Assembly (NCBI RefSeq): GCF_023518235.1
Contig: NZ_CP090423.1
Coordinates: 3,427,001 to 3,491,000, forward strand
Origin: Stenotrophomonas maltophilia
GTDB taxonomy: Bacteria > Pseudomonadota > Gammaproteobacteria > Xanthomonadales > Xanthomonadaceae
DNA length: 64,000 bases
Direction: 5' to 3'
In this document: positions 36,257 through 46,651 of the stretch, in pieces
Layout of the letters: each line of letters starts with the position of its first letter
How positions within the stretch are numbered: the first letter of the stretch is position 1
Made by a program: the position numbers and the translations under genes
Notes under the pieces: generated by a model
What the model was told of the DNA's origin: nothing
What the model saw: only the letters and a program-made list of their open reading frames with translations
The model's database searches: none

Positions 36257-39200
36257 CCTCTCCCGTCCGCGCGCCCTGTCGATCGCCTTCGCCGTGGGCG
36301 CCGTGCTGGCGCTGGGTGCCGCCGTGGGCGGCATTGCCGGGGCGATCCTGGCCGCGTTGTCACAGCCGGCGTTCGCGCTGGGCGTTTCGTGGTGGCGGCG
36401 CAGCCGCGCGCTGCTGCCGCTGAAGGCGGTGGCACGCCAGGACCTGCCGGCGCTGCTGGCGCTGTGGTCGGCCGCGCCGGTGTTGCTGGCACTGTTGCTG
36501 GCCTGGCCGCTGGCGGCGCTGCGTGACAGCGGCAGCCTGGCCGCCGTGCTGGGCCTGAGCGTGCTGGTCAGTGCCGGCCTGCTGGCGGCCTGGCGCACCT
36601 GGCCGCTGTGGAACGATGTCGAACGCCTGGATGGCAGCCTGGCCCAGCATTGGCAGGCGCTGGCCGGGCGCGACCTGACCGCCTGGCGCGGCCTCGGTGT
36701 GGCGGCGCTGGTGATCGCACTGGCCGCGCTGGTGGTGTTGCCGGCATGGCCGGGCCTGCTGCCGGAAGGCGCACGTTGGCCGGCCGCGCTGGCGGTGGTG
36801 CTGCTGTCGCCGCTGCTGCATCTGCTGTTGCAGCGGGTCGCGCCTGCGCCGTTGGTCTCGCTGCGTCCGGGCGCGCTGGCCACGTCCAGCAACGAGCACG
36901 AACCGCTGTTCTCCGCAGCGGCCGAAACCGCGCCGCTGGAAGCACTGGCACCGCAGGAACTGACGCCGGCGCTGTACGAGGCCGCCCGCCATGGCCGCAT
37001 CGATCGCGGCCTGCAGTTGCTGCAGGCCGGTGCCGATCCCTATGCGTTGCCCGACCCGAACTGGCGCGACCAGCGCAGCCTGGCGGTGTTGGCGGCCGTG
37101 CTGCCGGACCTGCGCCTGCTGCGCGAACTGATCGCCCGCGGCGTCGATGTGAATGCGCCGCACCGTGGCATGACACCGCTGCTGGCAGCCACCCGTGACA
37201 GCTGGCATGGCCGCCCCGAGGCGGTGATGACCCTGCTCGCCAACGGCGCCGATTCGCGCGCCGTCGACAGCGATGGCAACACCCCGTTGCACCATGCCGC
37301 ACGCAGTTCCGACCCGGGCGTGGCCGCGCTGCTGCGCGATGCCGCTGCCGAAGTCGATGCACTGAACCACGATGGCTGGTCGCCGTTGGCGGTGGCCTGC
37401 CAGGTCGGCAACTGGCGCCTGGCGCGCTTCCTGCTTGAACGTGGTGCCCGCAGCGAGCCGGCCGACGGTACCCCGGTACTGCTCGCCGCCGCGGCCACCG
37501 AAGACGATGACCCGGCCGGCGTACAGCTGCTGCTCAAGCACAAGGCACGCGCCGACGCTCGCGACCGCCAGCGCCGCAGCGCGCTGCACGAGGCAGCATT
37601 GGCCGGCCACGTTGAAATCATCGGCGTGCTGCTCGGCGCCGGCGCCAATCTGGAAGCGCGCGATGCGCTGGGCCGCACGCCGTGGCTGGAAGCCGCCCGC
37701 GCCGGCCGCGCCGCCGTGGTCGAACATCTGCTGCCACACAAGCCCGACCTGGTCGCGGTCGATGGCGAGGGCCGCAATGCCGTGCAGCTGGCCGCGATGG
37801 CCGAGGATGTTTCGCCGTTGCTGATCAAGCGCCTGGTGGAACTGGGCATCGCCGCCGACGCCGCCGATCCGGTCGGCCGCCGGGCGGTGGACTACGCCGC
37901 CGAAGCGGGCCGCTGGGCGATCGTCGCGTTGCTGGATCCGTCCTATCCGTTGCCGGCTGCGGTCAGCGACGGCCTGGCCGAGCGCGGCGACGCGGCCGCT
38001 GCCAGTGGCCTGTTGCCGGACCGCCCGCCGCTGACCCTGCTGCGCGAAGCGCTGGGCTTCGGCAACACCGACGGCATGGCCGCACTGGCCAAGCTGTGCC
38101 AGCCGGAAGAACTGGGCGGGCTGCTGCTCGATCCGGAACTGGCGCTGGAGCCGCGCGCGGTCGACTGGCTGCTGGCCCACGGTGCCGATCCCTACGTACG
38201 TGATGCCTGCTCGGACACGCCGATGTTCGCGCTGCTCTCGCGCGGTATCGATGCCGTGCCGGCGCTGCAGGTGATGCTGCAGCGTGGCCTGTCGCCGGCC
38301 GGTCGCGGTGGCCTTGCGCGCTTCCTCGCCGCCTGCGCGCAGCATGATCAGGCGGCGCGTGGCCTGGAACAGCTGGCGCTGGAATTGCTGGAACGCGGCG
38401 CCGACCCGTTCGCGGCCTCGCCGGCCGGTGATCCGCCGCTGTCGCTGGCGGTGCGCCTGGGTTGGCTGCGCCTGCAGCAGGCACTGCTCAAGGCCGGTGT
38501 CGATCGCGAGGCGCGCGACAGCCACGGCATGACCGCGCTACATCTGGCCACCGCGCTGGCCCGCGAAGGCGCGCTGAAGCTGCTGGTGCAGCACGGTGCC
38601 TCGCCGGAAGCCCGCGCCGCCGATGGCCAGACGCCACTGGGTGTGGCGCTGTCGATTGGCCGCCGCGATCTGGCCGACTGGCTGGACTGGCGGGTGTGGC
38701 CGTTGCCGCGCCGCACCCTGCGCGAGGCCGATCTGCCGGCTGCCGCAATGGCCGGTGACGTCGATGCAGTGCGCCGCCTGATCGATCTGGGCTTCGCCGT
38801 CGATGCCGTCGATGCGCAGGGCTGCACCGCGCTGCTGCGCGCGGCCGGCGGTGGCCATCTGGCGGTGACCGACCTGCTGCTGGCACGCGGTGCCGATCCG
38901 CAGCACGCGGCGGCCAGTGGTGCCACGCCGCTGTCGGCGGCGGTCAGCATGCGCCAGGTGGATATCGTCTCGGCCCTGCTCGACGCCGGCGCCAAACTGG
39001 AACACCGCCTGCCGGGTGGGGTGACCGTGCTGATGCTGGCCTCGGCGCTGGGCCTGCCGGACATCGTTGCGCGCCTGCTGACCGCCGGTGCCGACGTGCA
39101 TGCCGGCGATGCGCAGCAGCTGGGCCCGTTGCACTGCGCCGCGCTGTACGGCTTCAGTGCCCGTGACCGCTCGCGCCTGCTCGCCTTGCTCGACACCCTG

Positions 39201-39587
39201 TTGCTGGCCGGTGCCGAACCGGACCAGGCCGCCGCCGGTTCGGTCACGCCGTTGCTGCTGCTGCTGGGCGCGCGCGCCGAACCGGGCACCGCCTGCGATG
39301 AGCAGGTGGTGATGGCGGCGGTGGAGCGCCTGCTCGATGAAGAGGTGAGCCTGGAGGTACGTGATCCGCGTGGCTTCGGCCCACTGCACCTGGCCGCCCT
39401 GCATGGCCTGCCGCTGCTGGTGCAGCGCCTGCTGCGCGCCGGTGCCGATCCGGAAGTGCGCGACAGCCTCAACCGCAGCCCGCGCGAGATCGCGGTGATG
39501 CGTGGTTTCATCGATGTGGCCGGCGAGTTTGAACCGCGTGTGCCGGGCGTCTCGTCGATGGCCCGGTTCCTGCGCGACAACGGCTGA
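36249..39587 (+). CDS. large membrane-anchored ankyrin-repeat protein
   Basis: A 1112-residue protein. The first about 210 residues hold several hydrophobic helices ([40 protein letters not shown] and others). The remaining about 880 residues are a long array of ankyrin repeats with the typical TPLHHAAR and LLxxGAD pattern, for example [20 protein letters not shown] near 345 and [15 protein letters not shown] near 1000. The C terminus ([20 protein letters not shown]) is the last incomplete repeat. Ankyrin arrays bind other proteins; the partner is unknown. It is translationally coupled to the YcgL gene. Confidence 0.9.
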   Translation: MTDLSRPRALSIAFAVGAVLALGAAVGGIAGAILAALSQPAFALGVSWWRRSRALLPLKAVARQDLPALLALWSAAPVLLALLLAWPLAALRDSGSLAAVLGLSVLVSAGLLAAWRTWPLWNDVERLDGSLAQHWQALAGRDLTAWRGLGVAALVIALAALVVLPAWPGLLPEGARWPAALAVVLLSPLLHLLLQRVAPAPLVSLRPGALATSSNEHEPLFSAAAETAPLEALAPQELTPALYEAARHGRIDRGLQLLQAGADPYALPDPNWRDQRSLAVLAAVLPDLRLLRELIARGVDVNAPHRGMTPLLAATRDSWHGRPEAVMTLLANGADSRAVDSDGNTPLHHAARSSDPGVAALLRDAAAEVDALNHDGWSPLAVACQVGNWRLARFLLERGARSEPADGTPVLLAAAATEDDDPAGVQLLLKHKARADARDRQRRSALHEAALAGHVEIIGVLLGAGANLEARDALGRTPWLEAARAGRAAVVEHLLPHKPDLVAVDGEGRNAVQLAAMAEDVSPLLIKRLVELGIAADAADPVGRRAVDYAAEAGRWAIVALLDPSYPLPAAVSDGLAERGDAAAASGLLPDRPPLTLLREALGFGNTDGMAALAKLCQPEELGGLLLDPELALEPRAVDWLLAHGADPYVRDACSDTPMFALLSRGIDAVPALQVMLQRGLSPAGRGGLARFLAACAQHDQAARGLEQLALELLERGADPFAASPAGDPPLSLAVRLGWLRLQQALLKAGVDREARDSHGMTALHLATALAREGALKLLVQHGASPEARAADGQTPLGVALSIGRRDLADWLDWRVWPLPRRTLREADLPAAAMAGDVDAVRRLIDLGFAVDAVDAQGCTALLRAAGGGHLAVTDLLLARGADPQHAAASGATPLSAAVSMRQVDIVSALLDAGAKLEHRLPGGVTVLMLASALGLPDIVARLLTAGADVHAGDAQQLGPLHCAALYGFSARDRSRLLALLDTLLLAGAEPDQAAAGSVTPLLLLLGARAEPGTACDEQVVMAAVERLLDEEVSLEVRDPRGFGPLHLAALHGLPLLVQRLLRAGADPEVRDSLNRSPREIAVMRGFIDVAGEFEPRVPGVSSMARFLRDNG

Positions 39588-39600
39588 TCCAGCAGAGAGA

Positions 39601-39675
39601 GTAGTGCCGGCCGCTGGCCGGCAACTTCACGAAACCCGCGCAATCCCCAGGTTGCCGGCCAGCGGCCGGCACTAC
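39601..39675. repeat. SMAG/REP-type inverted pair
   Basis: Two GTAGTGCCGGCCGCTGGCCG stem-loops facing each other with 25 bp between, located between the convergent ankyrin and antiporter genes. It may end both transcripts. Confidence 0.88.
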
Positions 39676-39704
39676 CGGGTCCGTCATCCATCGGATGGGT
39701 GCCG

Positions 39705-41492
39705 TCAGCGCTCCTTGTTGTCGTCGCTTTCCGCGTCGGCCTCGAACAGGTGCATCAGGTCGTTGCGTGCATCACGCGAGGTCTGGATCACCGCCGCCTC
39801 GTCGTCGTAGACCAGGTACTGGTCGCGCAGCAGCTGTTCGTCGTGCTCGCGGAAACGCTGCACGTGGCGCTCGGCCACGTTCGGCGCAATACCCAGTGCG
39901 GTCAGCACGCGCCCGCTCATCTCCAGGCTGGTGCCGAACACTTCGCGGAACGGCTCGGCCGACATGTCCATCAATCGCCACGCATGCTGGCGGTTGCGCG
40001 CACGCGCCAGCACCGTCGCGTCCGGGTACAGCCGGCGCACCATGCGCACCGCACGCAGGTTGGTTTCCGGGTCATCGACGGTGATCACGAACACGTCGAT
40101 GTGCTCGCCGCCGGCCGCACGCAGCATCTCCGGCCGGGTCGGGTCGCCGTAGTACAGCTGGTTGCCGAAGCGACGCAGGTCGGCCACGGTGTCCGGGTTC
40201 GCCTCCAGCGCCACGAATGGCACCTTCTGCGCGGTCAGCAGGCGCGCGATCACCTGGCCGAAGCGGCCCATGCCGGCGATCAGCACCTTGGGCCGGTTGT
40301 CCGGCGCCACCTTGTCGGCGTCGGCCGGCTCGCGCGGCGCGGCCTTCTCCTGGCCGAGCAGTTTCAGCAGCGCGATCATCAACAGCGGCGTGATCGCCAT
40401 CGACAGGCCGACGATGGCCACCAGCCGGTCGTGGTTGGCGTTGCCCAGCAGGTGCGCGCGCTGCGCCTCGTTGAACACCACGAACGCGAACTCACCGCCC
40501 AGCCACAGCACGCTGCCCAGCAGCAGCGACTGCCGCGAACTGAGCCGGGCGACGCGGCCGACCGCGTACAGCAGGCCGAACTTGACCACCAGCAGGATGC
40601 CGACGCCTCCGGCGATCATCCACGGTTCGGCGGCGATGCGGTCCAGGTCGATGCCCATCCCCACCGCGATGAAGAACAGGCCCAGCAGCAGGCCCTTGAA
40701 CGGTTCGATCTGCGATTCCAGCTCGTGCCGGAACTCCGAGTCGGACAGCAGCACGCCGGCCAGGAACGCGCCGAGGCTGGGGCTGAGGCCGGCCTCCTGC
40801 ATGAACCAGGCGGTGCCCAGCACCACCAGCAGCGCGGTGGCGGTGAACACCTCGGGGCTGCGGGTACGCGCGATGGTGCTGAACACCCGGCGCAGCACCG
40901 GCCGCCCGCACAGGATCACCACCGCAAGCGCGCCCAGCGCCACTGCCGCGTCCTCCCAGCGCAGGGTCTCGTTCTTCACCCCGCCCAGCAGCGGGATGGC
41001 CGCCAGCAGGGGGATCGCGATCAGGTCCTGGAACAGCAGGATGGCGAAGCCGAGGCGGCCATGGTCGCTGTTGATCGCCTTGTGTTCGGACAGCAGCTGC
41101 AGGCCGACCGCGGTGGACGACAGGGCCAGCGCTACGCCTACCACAAGCGCGCTCTTCCATTGGAAATGGTCGAGCAGCAGCAGGCCGCCCAGCACCAGCC
41201 CGGACAGCGCCACCTGCGCCGCACCGGCACCAAATACCGAGCGCCGCATCACCTTCAGGCGTGCCGGCGATAGTTCCAGGCCGATCACGAACAGCAGCAT
41301 CACCACGCCGATTTCGGCCGCGCCAAGGATGCGGTCGGCGTCCTGCACGAAGCCCAGCCCGTCCGGCCCCAGCACCACGCCAGCGGCCAGATAGCCCAGC
41401 ACCGCGCCGAAGCCGAATTTCTTGAACACCGGCACGGCGATCACCGCCGCCAGCAGCAGCACCAGAGCCAGTTCCAGACCACCGCTATGCAT
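39705..41492 (-). CDS. Kef-type (CPA2) cation:proton antiporter with RCK domain
   Basis: A 595-residue protein. The first about 385 residues are a 12-13 helix CPA2 transporter (LGYLAAGVVLGPDGLGFV, FVIGLELSPARLK, LLFQDLIAIPLLA). A TrkA-N/RCK domain with the nucleotide-binding GMGRFG follows near 405, and then a regulatory C-terminal tail. Members move K+ out or Na+/H+ in response to electrophiles or osmotic state. KefB, KefC and YbaL subtypes cannot be separated by eye. The gene is divergent from mgtE. Confidence 0.92.
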   Translation of the reverse strand: MHSGGLELALVLLLAAVIAVPVFKKFGFGAVLGYLAAGVVLGPDGLGFVQDADRILGAAEIGVVMLLFVIGLELSPARLKVMRRSVFGAGAAQVALSGLVLGGLLLLDHFQWKSALVVGVALALSSTAVGLQLLSEHKAINSDHGRLGFAILLFQDLIAIPLLAAIPLLGGVKNETLRWEDAAVALGALAVVILCGRPVLRRVFSTIARTRSPEVFTATALLVVLGTAWFMQEAGLSPSLGAFLAGVLLSDSEFRHELESQIEPFKGLLLGLFFIAVGMGIDLDRIAAEPWMIAGGVGILLVVKFGLLYAVGRVARLSSRQSLLLGSVLWLGGEFAFVVFNEAQRAHLLGNANHDRLVAIVGLSMAITPLLMIALLKLLGQEKAAPREPADADKVAPDNRPKVLIAGMGRFGQVIARLLTAQKVPFVALEANPDTVADLRRFGNQLYYGDPTRPEMLRAAGGEHIDVFVITVDDPETNLRAVRMVRRLYPDATVLARARNRQHAWRLMDMSAEPFREVFGTSLEMSGRVLTALGIAPNVAERHVQRFREHDEQLLRDQYLVYDDEAAVIQTSRDARNDLMHLFEADAESDDNKER

Positions 41493-41868
41493 GGGAATAC
41501 CTGGTCATCGCGGGGGCCTGTGCTGCGTTCGTCCGGGGGAGCGCGGCCGTGCAGGCCGCCCCTTCATTATGCGCGCATGCCGGGGGTCGCATCCCCTCGC
41601 GCAGCAAGCGGCCCTGACCCCAGGGGCGCCTGGCCGGCCGCCCGGGCCAGGGTTGACCGGGCGTGCCGGCAGGTCCAGACTGCCCGCCGCTGCCGGCCCC
41701 GCCGTTGTCGAGCGTGTCAGGCAGTACACCCATCCCGGAGTCCCCAACCCATGTCCAGCGACAGTAGAAGTCGACCTCGTTCGACGCCAGCGATGGCCAC
41801 CGCCTGACATCGGGACGGTTTGCCTGCGTTGGCGTTGCGCGAGGTCGCACCCCCACAAGGCACAACCG
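41493..41868. other. 376-bp gap between kef-type gene and mgtE
   Basis: The stretch is GC-rich and has no convincing gene. A CATAAT on the minus strand near 41565 could be the -10 of the antiporter gene. Several GC stems occur, for example around 41583-41625 and 41660-41700. It would form a long mgtE leader; I cannot match it to a known magnesium riboswitch. Confidence 0.4.
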
Positions 41869-43239
41869 ATGAACCAGAAGCAATTGCTGCGCCCGGTGGC
41901 CGATGCCGCTGCCCTGGCCGCACCGCTGGCGAACTGCAACACCGCCGACGCGGTGGAGTTTCTCAATACGCTGGAGCTGACCCGCGCCGCCGACACGCTG
42001 GCGGCGCTGCCGTTGCCGCGTGCGGTGAAGATGCTGGAAGCCCCCGAGCTGCAGCGCAGCGGCGAGCTGGTGGCGGTGCTGCCGCCGGCCCGCGCCGCTG
42101 CCCTGCTCGGGCTGATGGCTGACGACCGCGCCACCGACATCGTCCACGAGCTGGACGAGGACGAGCGCGCGCGGCTGATCCCGCTGCTCGGCACCGACGC
42201 CCGCCAGGCCATCCAGAAGCTGCTCAGCTACCCGCCCAACACCGCCGGTGCGCTGATGACCACCGAGTACGTGGCGGTGCCCGCCAGCTGGACCGTGGCG
42301 CAGACCCTGCAGCACATCCGCCAGGTCGAGCGCACCCGTGAGACGGTGTACGCGATCTACGTGCTGGACCCGGCTACCCAGCAGCTGCAGCAGGTGGTGA
42401 CCATGCGCCGGTTGATCACCGGCCTGCCGGAGGAGTCGATCCTGGACGTGGCCCAAGTCAATCCGCCGGTGACGGTGGACGCGCTGATGGACCAGGAAGA
42501 AGTGGCGCGACTGATCCGCCGCCACGACCTGCTGGCGATTCCGGTGGTCGATGCGCAGCAGCAGATGCTCGGCATCGTCACCGTCGATGACGTACTGGAT
42601 GCGCTGATCGAGGAATCCACCGAGGACGCACACAAGTTCGGCGGCATGGAAGCGCTGGACAAGCCCTACATGCAGATCGGCTTCTTCGAGATGCTGCGCA
42701 AGCGTGCCGGCTGGCTGAGCGTGCTGTTCCTGGGCGAGATGCTGACCGCCAGCGCGATGCAGCACTACGAAGACGAACTGGCCCGCGCGGTGGTGCTGAC
42801 CCTGTTCATTCCGTTGATCATGAGTTCGGGTGGCAACTCCGGCTCGCAGGCCACCTCGCTGCTGATCCGCAGCCTGGCGCTGCGCGAACTGCGCCTGCGC
42901 GACTGGTGGAAGGTCGCCATCCGCGAGATCCCGACCGGCATGGTGCTGGGTGCGATTCTCGGCTGCCTGGCGATCGTGCGCATCGTGATCTGGCAGCTCG
43001 GTGGCCTGCATGACTACGGTGAACACTGGATCCTGCTGGCGATCACCATCGGTGCGGCACTGGTCGGCATCGTTACCTTCGGCTCGCTGTCCGGCTCGAT
43101 GCTGCCGTTCATCCTCAAGCGCCTCGGCTTCGACCCGGCCAGCGCCTCGGCCCCGTTCGTGGCCACCCTGGTGGACGTGACCGGACTGGTGATCTATTTC
43201 AGCATCGCCGCGCTGATCCTGCACGGCACCCTGCTGTAA
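41869..43239 (+). CDS. mgtE: magnesium transporter MgtE
   Basis: A 456-residue protein with the standard MgtE order. First comes a superhelical N domain (about 20-130, DRATDIVHELDEDERARLIP). Then come two CBS domains (about 135-255, NTAGALMTTEYVAVP opening, GIVTVDDVLDAL closing). Last are five membrane helices with MSSGGNSGSQATSL, the conserved pore region. MgtE is a gated Mg2+ channel closed by Mg2+ bound to the N and CBS domains. The ATG at 41869 matches the usual family start; the frame upstream is open only because of high GC. Confidence 0.95.
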   Translation: MNQKQLLRPVADAAALAAPLANCNTADAVEFLNTLELTRAADTLAALPLPRAVKMLEAPELQRSGELVAVLPPARAAALLGLMADDRATDIVHELDEDERARLIPLLGTDARQAIQKLLSYPPNTAGALMTTEYVAVPASWTVAQTLQHIRQVERTRETVYAIYVLDPATQQLQQVVTMRRLITGLPEESILDVAQVNPPVTVDALMDQEEVARLIRRHDLLAIPVVDAQQQMLGIVTVDDVLDALIEESTEDAHKFGGMEALDKPYMQIGFFEMLRKRAGWLSVLFLGEMLTASAMQHYEDELARAVVLTLFIPLIMSSGGNSGSQATSLLIRSLALRELRLRDWWKVAIREIPTGMVLGAILGCLAIVRIVIWQLGGLHDYGEHWILLAITIGAALVGIVTFGSLSGSMLPFILKRLGFDPASASAPFVATLVDVTGLVIYFSIAALILHGTLL

Positions 43240-43286
43240 CTGCTCTGGTAGGTGCCCACCTTGGTGGGCTCGCGCCACGGTCACGC

Positions 43287-43326
43287 GGGGGTCAGAGCCC
43301 TTTCCTGAGGCAAGGGATCTGACCCC
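43287..43326. repeat. GGGGTCAGA-type palindrome
   Basis: GGGGTCAGAGCCCTTTCC pairs imperfectly with the facing CAAGGGATCTGACCCC arm. It stands between mgtE and the Pat gene, just after a short GTAGGTGCCCACC stem-loop at 43247-43269. Confidence 0.78.
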
Positions 43327-43356
43327 ATCGCCATGGAATTTGGTTACCGTAGGCGC

Positions 43357-46083
43357 ATGAGTACCTACCACCTGCAGTCCGTGTTCCGTCCGCAGTCGGT
43401 CGCGGTGATCGGCGGCAGCCCGCGTGAGCGCTCGGCCGGCCGCGCGGTGATGCGCAACCTGCGCGGCACCGGCTTCCCCGGCAAGGTGGCGTGGATCAAC
43501 CCGCGGCATGCCGAGATTGATGGCATCCGCACGGTCAAGCGGCTGAAGGACCTGGACTGGGTGCCGGACCTGGTGGTGATCACCGCACCGGCGGCGATCG
43601 TGCCGCAGGTGGTGCGTACCGCCGCCGAGCGTGGCGTGCAGGCCGCGATCATCCTCACCGCGCACCTGGGTGAAGGCCCGGACTCGCTGTCGGCGCAGGT
43701 GGCGGCGGTGGCGCGCAAGCACGGCCTGCGCATCCTCGGCCCGCACTGCCTGGGCGTGATCGCGCCACACGCACGCCTCAACGCCAGCATCGCCGCGCAT
43801 TTCCCGCAGGCCGGCGACCTCGCGTTGATCTCCGAATCCTCGGCCATTGCCGCTGCGCTGGTGGAGTGGGGTGTGGCGCGCTCGGTCGGTTTTTCTGCCG
43901 TGGTGTCGCTGGGTGACACGCTGGACGTCGACTTCGGCGACCTGCTCGACTACTTCGCCACCGACTACCGCACGCGCGCCATCCTGCTGTACGTCGAGCA
44001 GATCAAGGACGCACGCAAGTTCATGTCGGCCGCACGTGCCGCCGCGCGCGCCAAGCCGGTGGTGGTGGTGAAATCCGGTCGCGCCGAGCGCGTGCAGCCG
44101 GGCAGCCGCGATACCCATGTGCAGGCACTGGCGCGCGCCGATGATGTGTACGGCGCCGCGTTCAACCGCGCCGGCCTGCTGCGCGTGGGCGCGCTGGACG
44201 AACTGTTCACCGCCGCCGAATCGCTGGGCCGGCTGGGCACGTTCCCCGGCCGCCGCCTGGCCATTCTCAGCAACGGCGGCGGTGTCGGCCGGCTCGCCGT
44301 CGACCAGCTGGTGGCGCTGCGCGGTACCCTGGCACAGCTTTCCGACAGCACCGTGGAAACCCTGGACAAGGTGCTGCCACAGGGCTGGTCGCGCAGCAAT
44401 CCGGTCGACATCGTGGTCGATGCCGACGGTGAGCGTTACGCCGCGGCGATCGAGGCGCTGCTGGCCGACAACGAGAACGATGCGGTGATGGTGGTCAACG
44501 TGCCGACCGCGTTCACCTCATCGGCCGACGCCGCACAGGCACTGACCCGCACGCTCGGCCTGCGCCCGCGTCACCACCGCGACAAGCCGGTGTTCGCGGT
44601 GTGGCTGGGCAACGATGACCAGGCCACCGCCACGCTCAACGCGGCGCGGGTGCCGACCTATCCCACCGAGGCCGAGGCCGTACGTGGCTTCCAGCATCTG
44701 GTGCGTTACCGCGAGGCGCAGAACGCGCTGATGGAAACGCCGCCCAGCCTGCCGCAGGACTTCAGTGTCGACGCGGCGGCGGCACGCGCGCTGGTCGATG
44801 CGGCGCTGGCCAACGGCCAGCAGTGGCTGGACCCGCTGGCCACCCACGAACTGCTCAAGGCCTACGGCATTCCGTCGGCGCCGGTGATGCACGCGCGCGA
44901 TGCGCACGAGGCCATGGATCTGGCGCAACCGCTGCTGGAGCGTGGTGCCAGCGTGGCGCTGAAGATCCTGTCACCAGACATTCCGCACAAGTCGCAGGTC
45001 GATGGCGTGCGCCTGAACCTGGCCACGCTGCCGGCGGTGCAGAGCGCGGCCAACGCGATCCTGTCGCGCGCGCGACAGCTGCGGCCGGACGCGCGCATCG
45101 ATGGCCTGCTGGTGCAGCCAACCATCGTCCGACCCAAGGCGCGCGAGATCATCGTCGGCATCGCAGATGACGCCACGTTCGGCCCGGTGATCGTGGTCGG
45201 CCGTGGCGGCACGGCGGTGGAAGTGATCAACGACAAGGCACTGGCGCTGCCGCCGCTGGATCTGCGCCTGGCCCATGAGCTGATCGGTCAGACCCGCGCC
45301 TCGCGCATCCTCAAGGCGTATGGCGATGTGCCGGCTGCCGACGAGCGCGCGCTGGCCCTGGCGCTGGTGAAGCTGGCACAGCTGGCCGCCGATATTCCCG
45401 AAGTGCGCACGCTGGACATCAACCCACTGCTGGTCGACAGCAAGGGCATCCTCGCCCTTGACGCGCGTGTAGCGGTGGCACCCTCGCGCATCCTGCACAA
45501 GGGCCGCGGCCATCCGCGCTTCTCGGTGTTCCCGTACCCGAAGGAGTGGGAGCGCACCATCGAACTGTCCGATGGCGGCCGTGCCTTCGTGCGCCCGGTG
45601 CGGCCGGAAGACGATGCACTGTTCCGCGCATTCTTCGCCCGGGTCAGCGATGAGGATCTGCGCCTGCGCTTCTTCCAGTCGGTGAAGCACTTCAGTCACG
45701 AGTTCATCGCACGCCTGACCCAGCTCGACTATGCGCGCTCGATCGCGCTGGTGGCGATCGAACCACGCAGCGGCGAAATGCTCGGCGCGGTGCGCCTGCA
45801 CGCCGATGCCGATTACCACCGTGGGGAGTACGGCATCCTGATCCGCTCGGACCTGAAGGGCCACGGCATCGGTTGGCGGCTGATGGCGATCATGATCGAG
45901 TACGCCAAGTGGCTGGGCCTGGATGTGGTCGAAGGCCAGGTGCTGCGCGAGAACAGCACCATGCTGGCGATGTGTCAGAGCCTGGGCTTCAAGACCCGAC
46001 TCGACCCGGACGACCCGACGGTGATGGTGGTGACCCTGCCGGTGCAGCAGGTCGAAGTGCCCGATGTCCCCCCGGTGGCGTGA
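43357..46083 (+). CDS. Pat-type protein lysine acetyltransferase (acyl-CoA ligase-like + GNAT)
   Basis: A 908-residue fusion with the order of E. coli Pat/YfiQ. Residues about 1-470 are a CoA-binding ADP-forming ligase-like part (SVAVIGGSPRERSAGRAVMR; ISESSAIAAALVEWG; LLYVEQIKDARKFMSAARAA). An ATP-grasp part (SPDIPHKSQVDGVRLNLATL) runs to about 710, and a C-terminal GNAT domain (RSDLKGHGIGWRLMAIMIEY) ends it. In homologues the ligase part has lost catalysis and senses acetyl-CoA, while GNAT acetylates metabolic enzymes such as acetyl-CoA synthetase. The ATG at 43357 is preferred over one at 43333 because it matches the family start. Confidence 0.92.
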   Translation: MSTYHLQSVFRPQSVAVIGGSPRERSAGRAVMRNLRGTGFPGKVAWINPRHAEIDGIRTVKRLKDLDWVPDLVVITAPAAIVPQVVRTAAERGVQAAIILTAHLGEGPDSLSAQVAAVARKHGLRILGPHCLGVIAPHARLNASIAAHFPQAGDLALISESSAIAAALVEWGVARSVGFSAVVSLGDTLDVDFGDLLDYFATDYRTRAILLYVEQIKDARKFMSAARAAARAKPVVVVKSGRAERVQPGSRDTHVQALARADDVYGAAFNRAGLLRVGALDELFTAAESLGRLGTFPGRRLAILSNGGGVGRLAVDQLVALRGTLAQLSDSTVETLDKVLPQGWSRSNPVDIVVDADGERYAAAIEALLADNENDAVMVVNVPTAFTSSADAAQALTRTLGLRPRHHRDKPVFAVWLGNDDQATATLNAARVPTYPTEAEAVRGFQHLVRYREAQNALMETPPSLPQDFSVDAAAARALVDAALANGQQWLDPLATHELLKAYGIPSAPVMHARDAHEAMDLAQPLLERGASVALKILSPDIPHKSQVDGVRLNLATLPAVQSAANAILSRARQLRPDARIDGLLVQPTIVRPKAREIIVGIADDATFGPVIVVGRGGTAVEVINDKALALPPLDLRLAHELIGQTRASRILKAYGDVPAADERALALALVKLAQLAADIPEVRTLDINPLLVDSKGILALDARVAVAPSRILHKGRGHPRFSVFPYPKEWERTIELSDGGRAFVRPVRPEDDALFRAFFARVSDEDLRLRFFQSVKHFSHEFIARLTQLDYARSIALVAIEPRSGEMLGAVRLHADADYHRGEYGILIRSDLKGHGIGWRLMAIMIEYAKWLGLDVVEGQVLRENSTMLAMCQSLGFKTRLDPDDPTVMVVTLPVQQVEVPDVPPVA

Positions 46084-46096
46084 TCGCCGCCCATCG

Positions 46097-46118
46097 GTAG
46101 CGCCGGGCCATGCCCGGC
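46097..46118. repeat. SMAG/REP-type stem-loop
   Basis: GTAGCGCCGGGCCATGCCCG forms a short hairpin between the convergent Pat gene and the YbjQ gene. Confidence 0.8.
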
Positions 46119-46125
46119 GATCACC

Positions 46126-46506
46126 TCAACGCAGCGGCTCCACCACCACCGCCGTGCCGTAGCACAGCACCTCGGTCAGCCCGGTCATCACATCGGTGGC
46201 GTCGTAGCGCATGCCGATGATCGCGTTGGCGCCCAGCTGCCGCGCGTGCTTGACCATGTCGCGGTAGGTTTCCTCGCGCGCCTGCTCGCACAGCTCGGTG
46301 TAGATGGTGATGTTGCCGCCAAACAGGGTCTGGATGCCGCCAAGGAAATTGCCGACGATCGAGCGCGAACGCACGGTGATGCCGCGCACCACGCCCAGGT
46401 TGCGCACCACCCGATGGCCGGGCAGCTCGAAGGCGGTGGTGACCAGCGCGTCGTCGAAACGCAGGGCGGGCGGGGAGGTGGGGCTGCTGTTGTAGGGATC
46501 TGCCAT
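46126..46506 (-). CDS. YbjQ/UPF0145 family protein
   Basis: A 126-residue protein with the YbjQ core: [17 protein letters not shown], then [20 protein letters not shown] and [15 protein letters not shown]. The family is a small pentameric beta-alpha fold labelled heavy-metal-binding, with no proven role. The stop lies 8 bp from a repeat element. The gene is alone in its orientation here. Confidence 0.9.
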   Translation of the reverse strand: MADPYNSSPTSPPALRFDDALVTTAFELPGHRVVRNLGVVRGITVRSRSIVGNFLGGIQTLFGGNITIYTELCEQAREETYRDMVKHARQLGANAIIGMRYDATDVMTGLTEVLCYGTAVVVEPLR

Positions 46507-46534
46507 GGTCGCGTCCGTGTGGGTGCCTTCTGCA

Positions 46535-46594
46535 GAGTCGAGCCGTGCTCGACCGCTCTGGGCTTTTCGTAGCGTCGAGCAAGCTCGACTCTAC
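46535..46594. repeat. SMAG/REP-type inverted pair
   Basis: An AGAGTCGAGCCGTGCTCGAC stem-loop faces GTAGCGTCGAGCAAGCTCGA, separated by about 15 bp, between the divergent YbjQ and hydrolase genes. Confidence 0.78.
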
Positions 46595-46651
46595 CGTGCA
46601 ATCACCCGTTGCGGCATGGTTCCGTCACCCCGCTGGCGCGACAATGGCGCC

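Noticed and set aside
41493..41868. A magnesium riboswitch in the mgtE leader
   Set aside because: The leader is long and GC-rich with stems, but I cannot align it to the M-box or any other known class.
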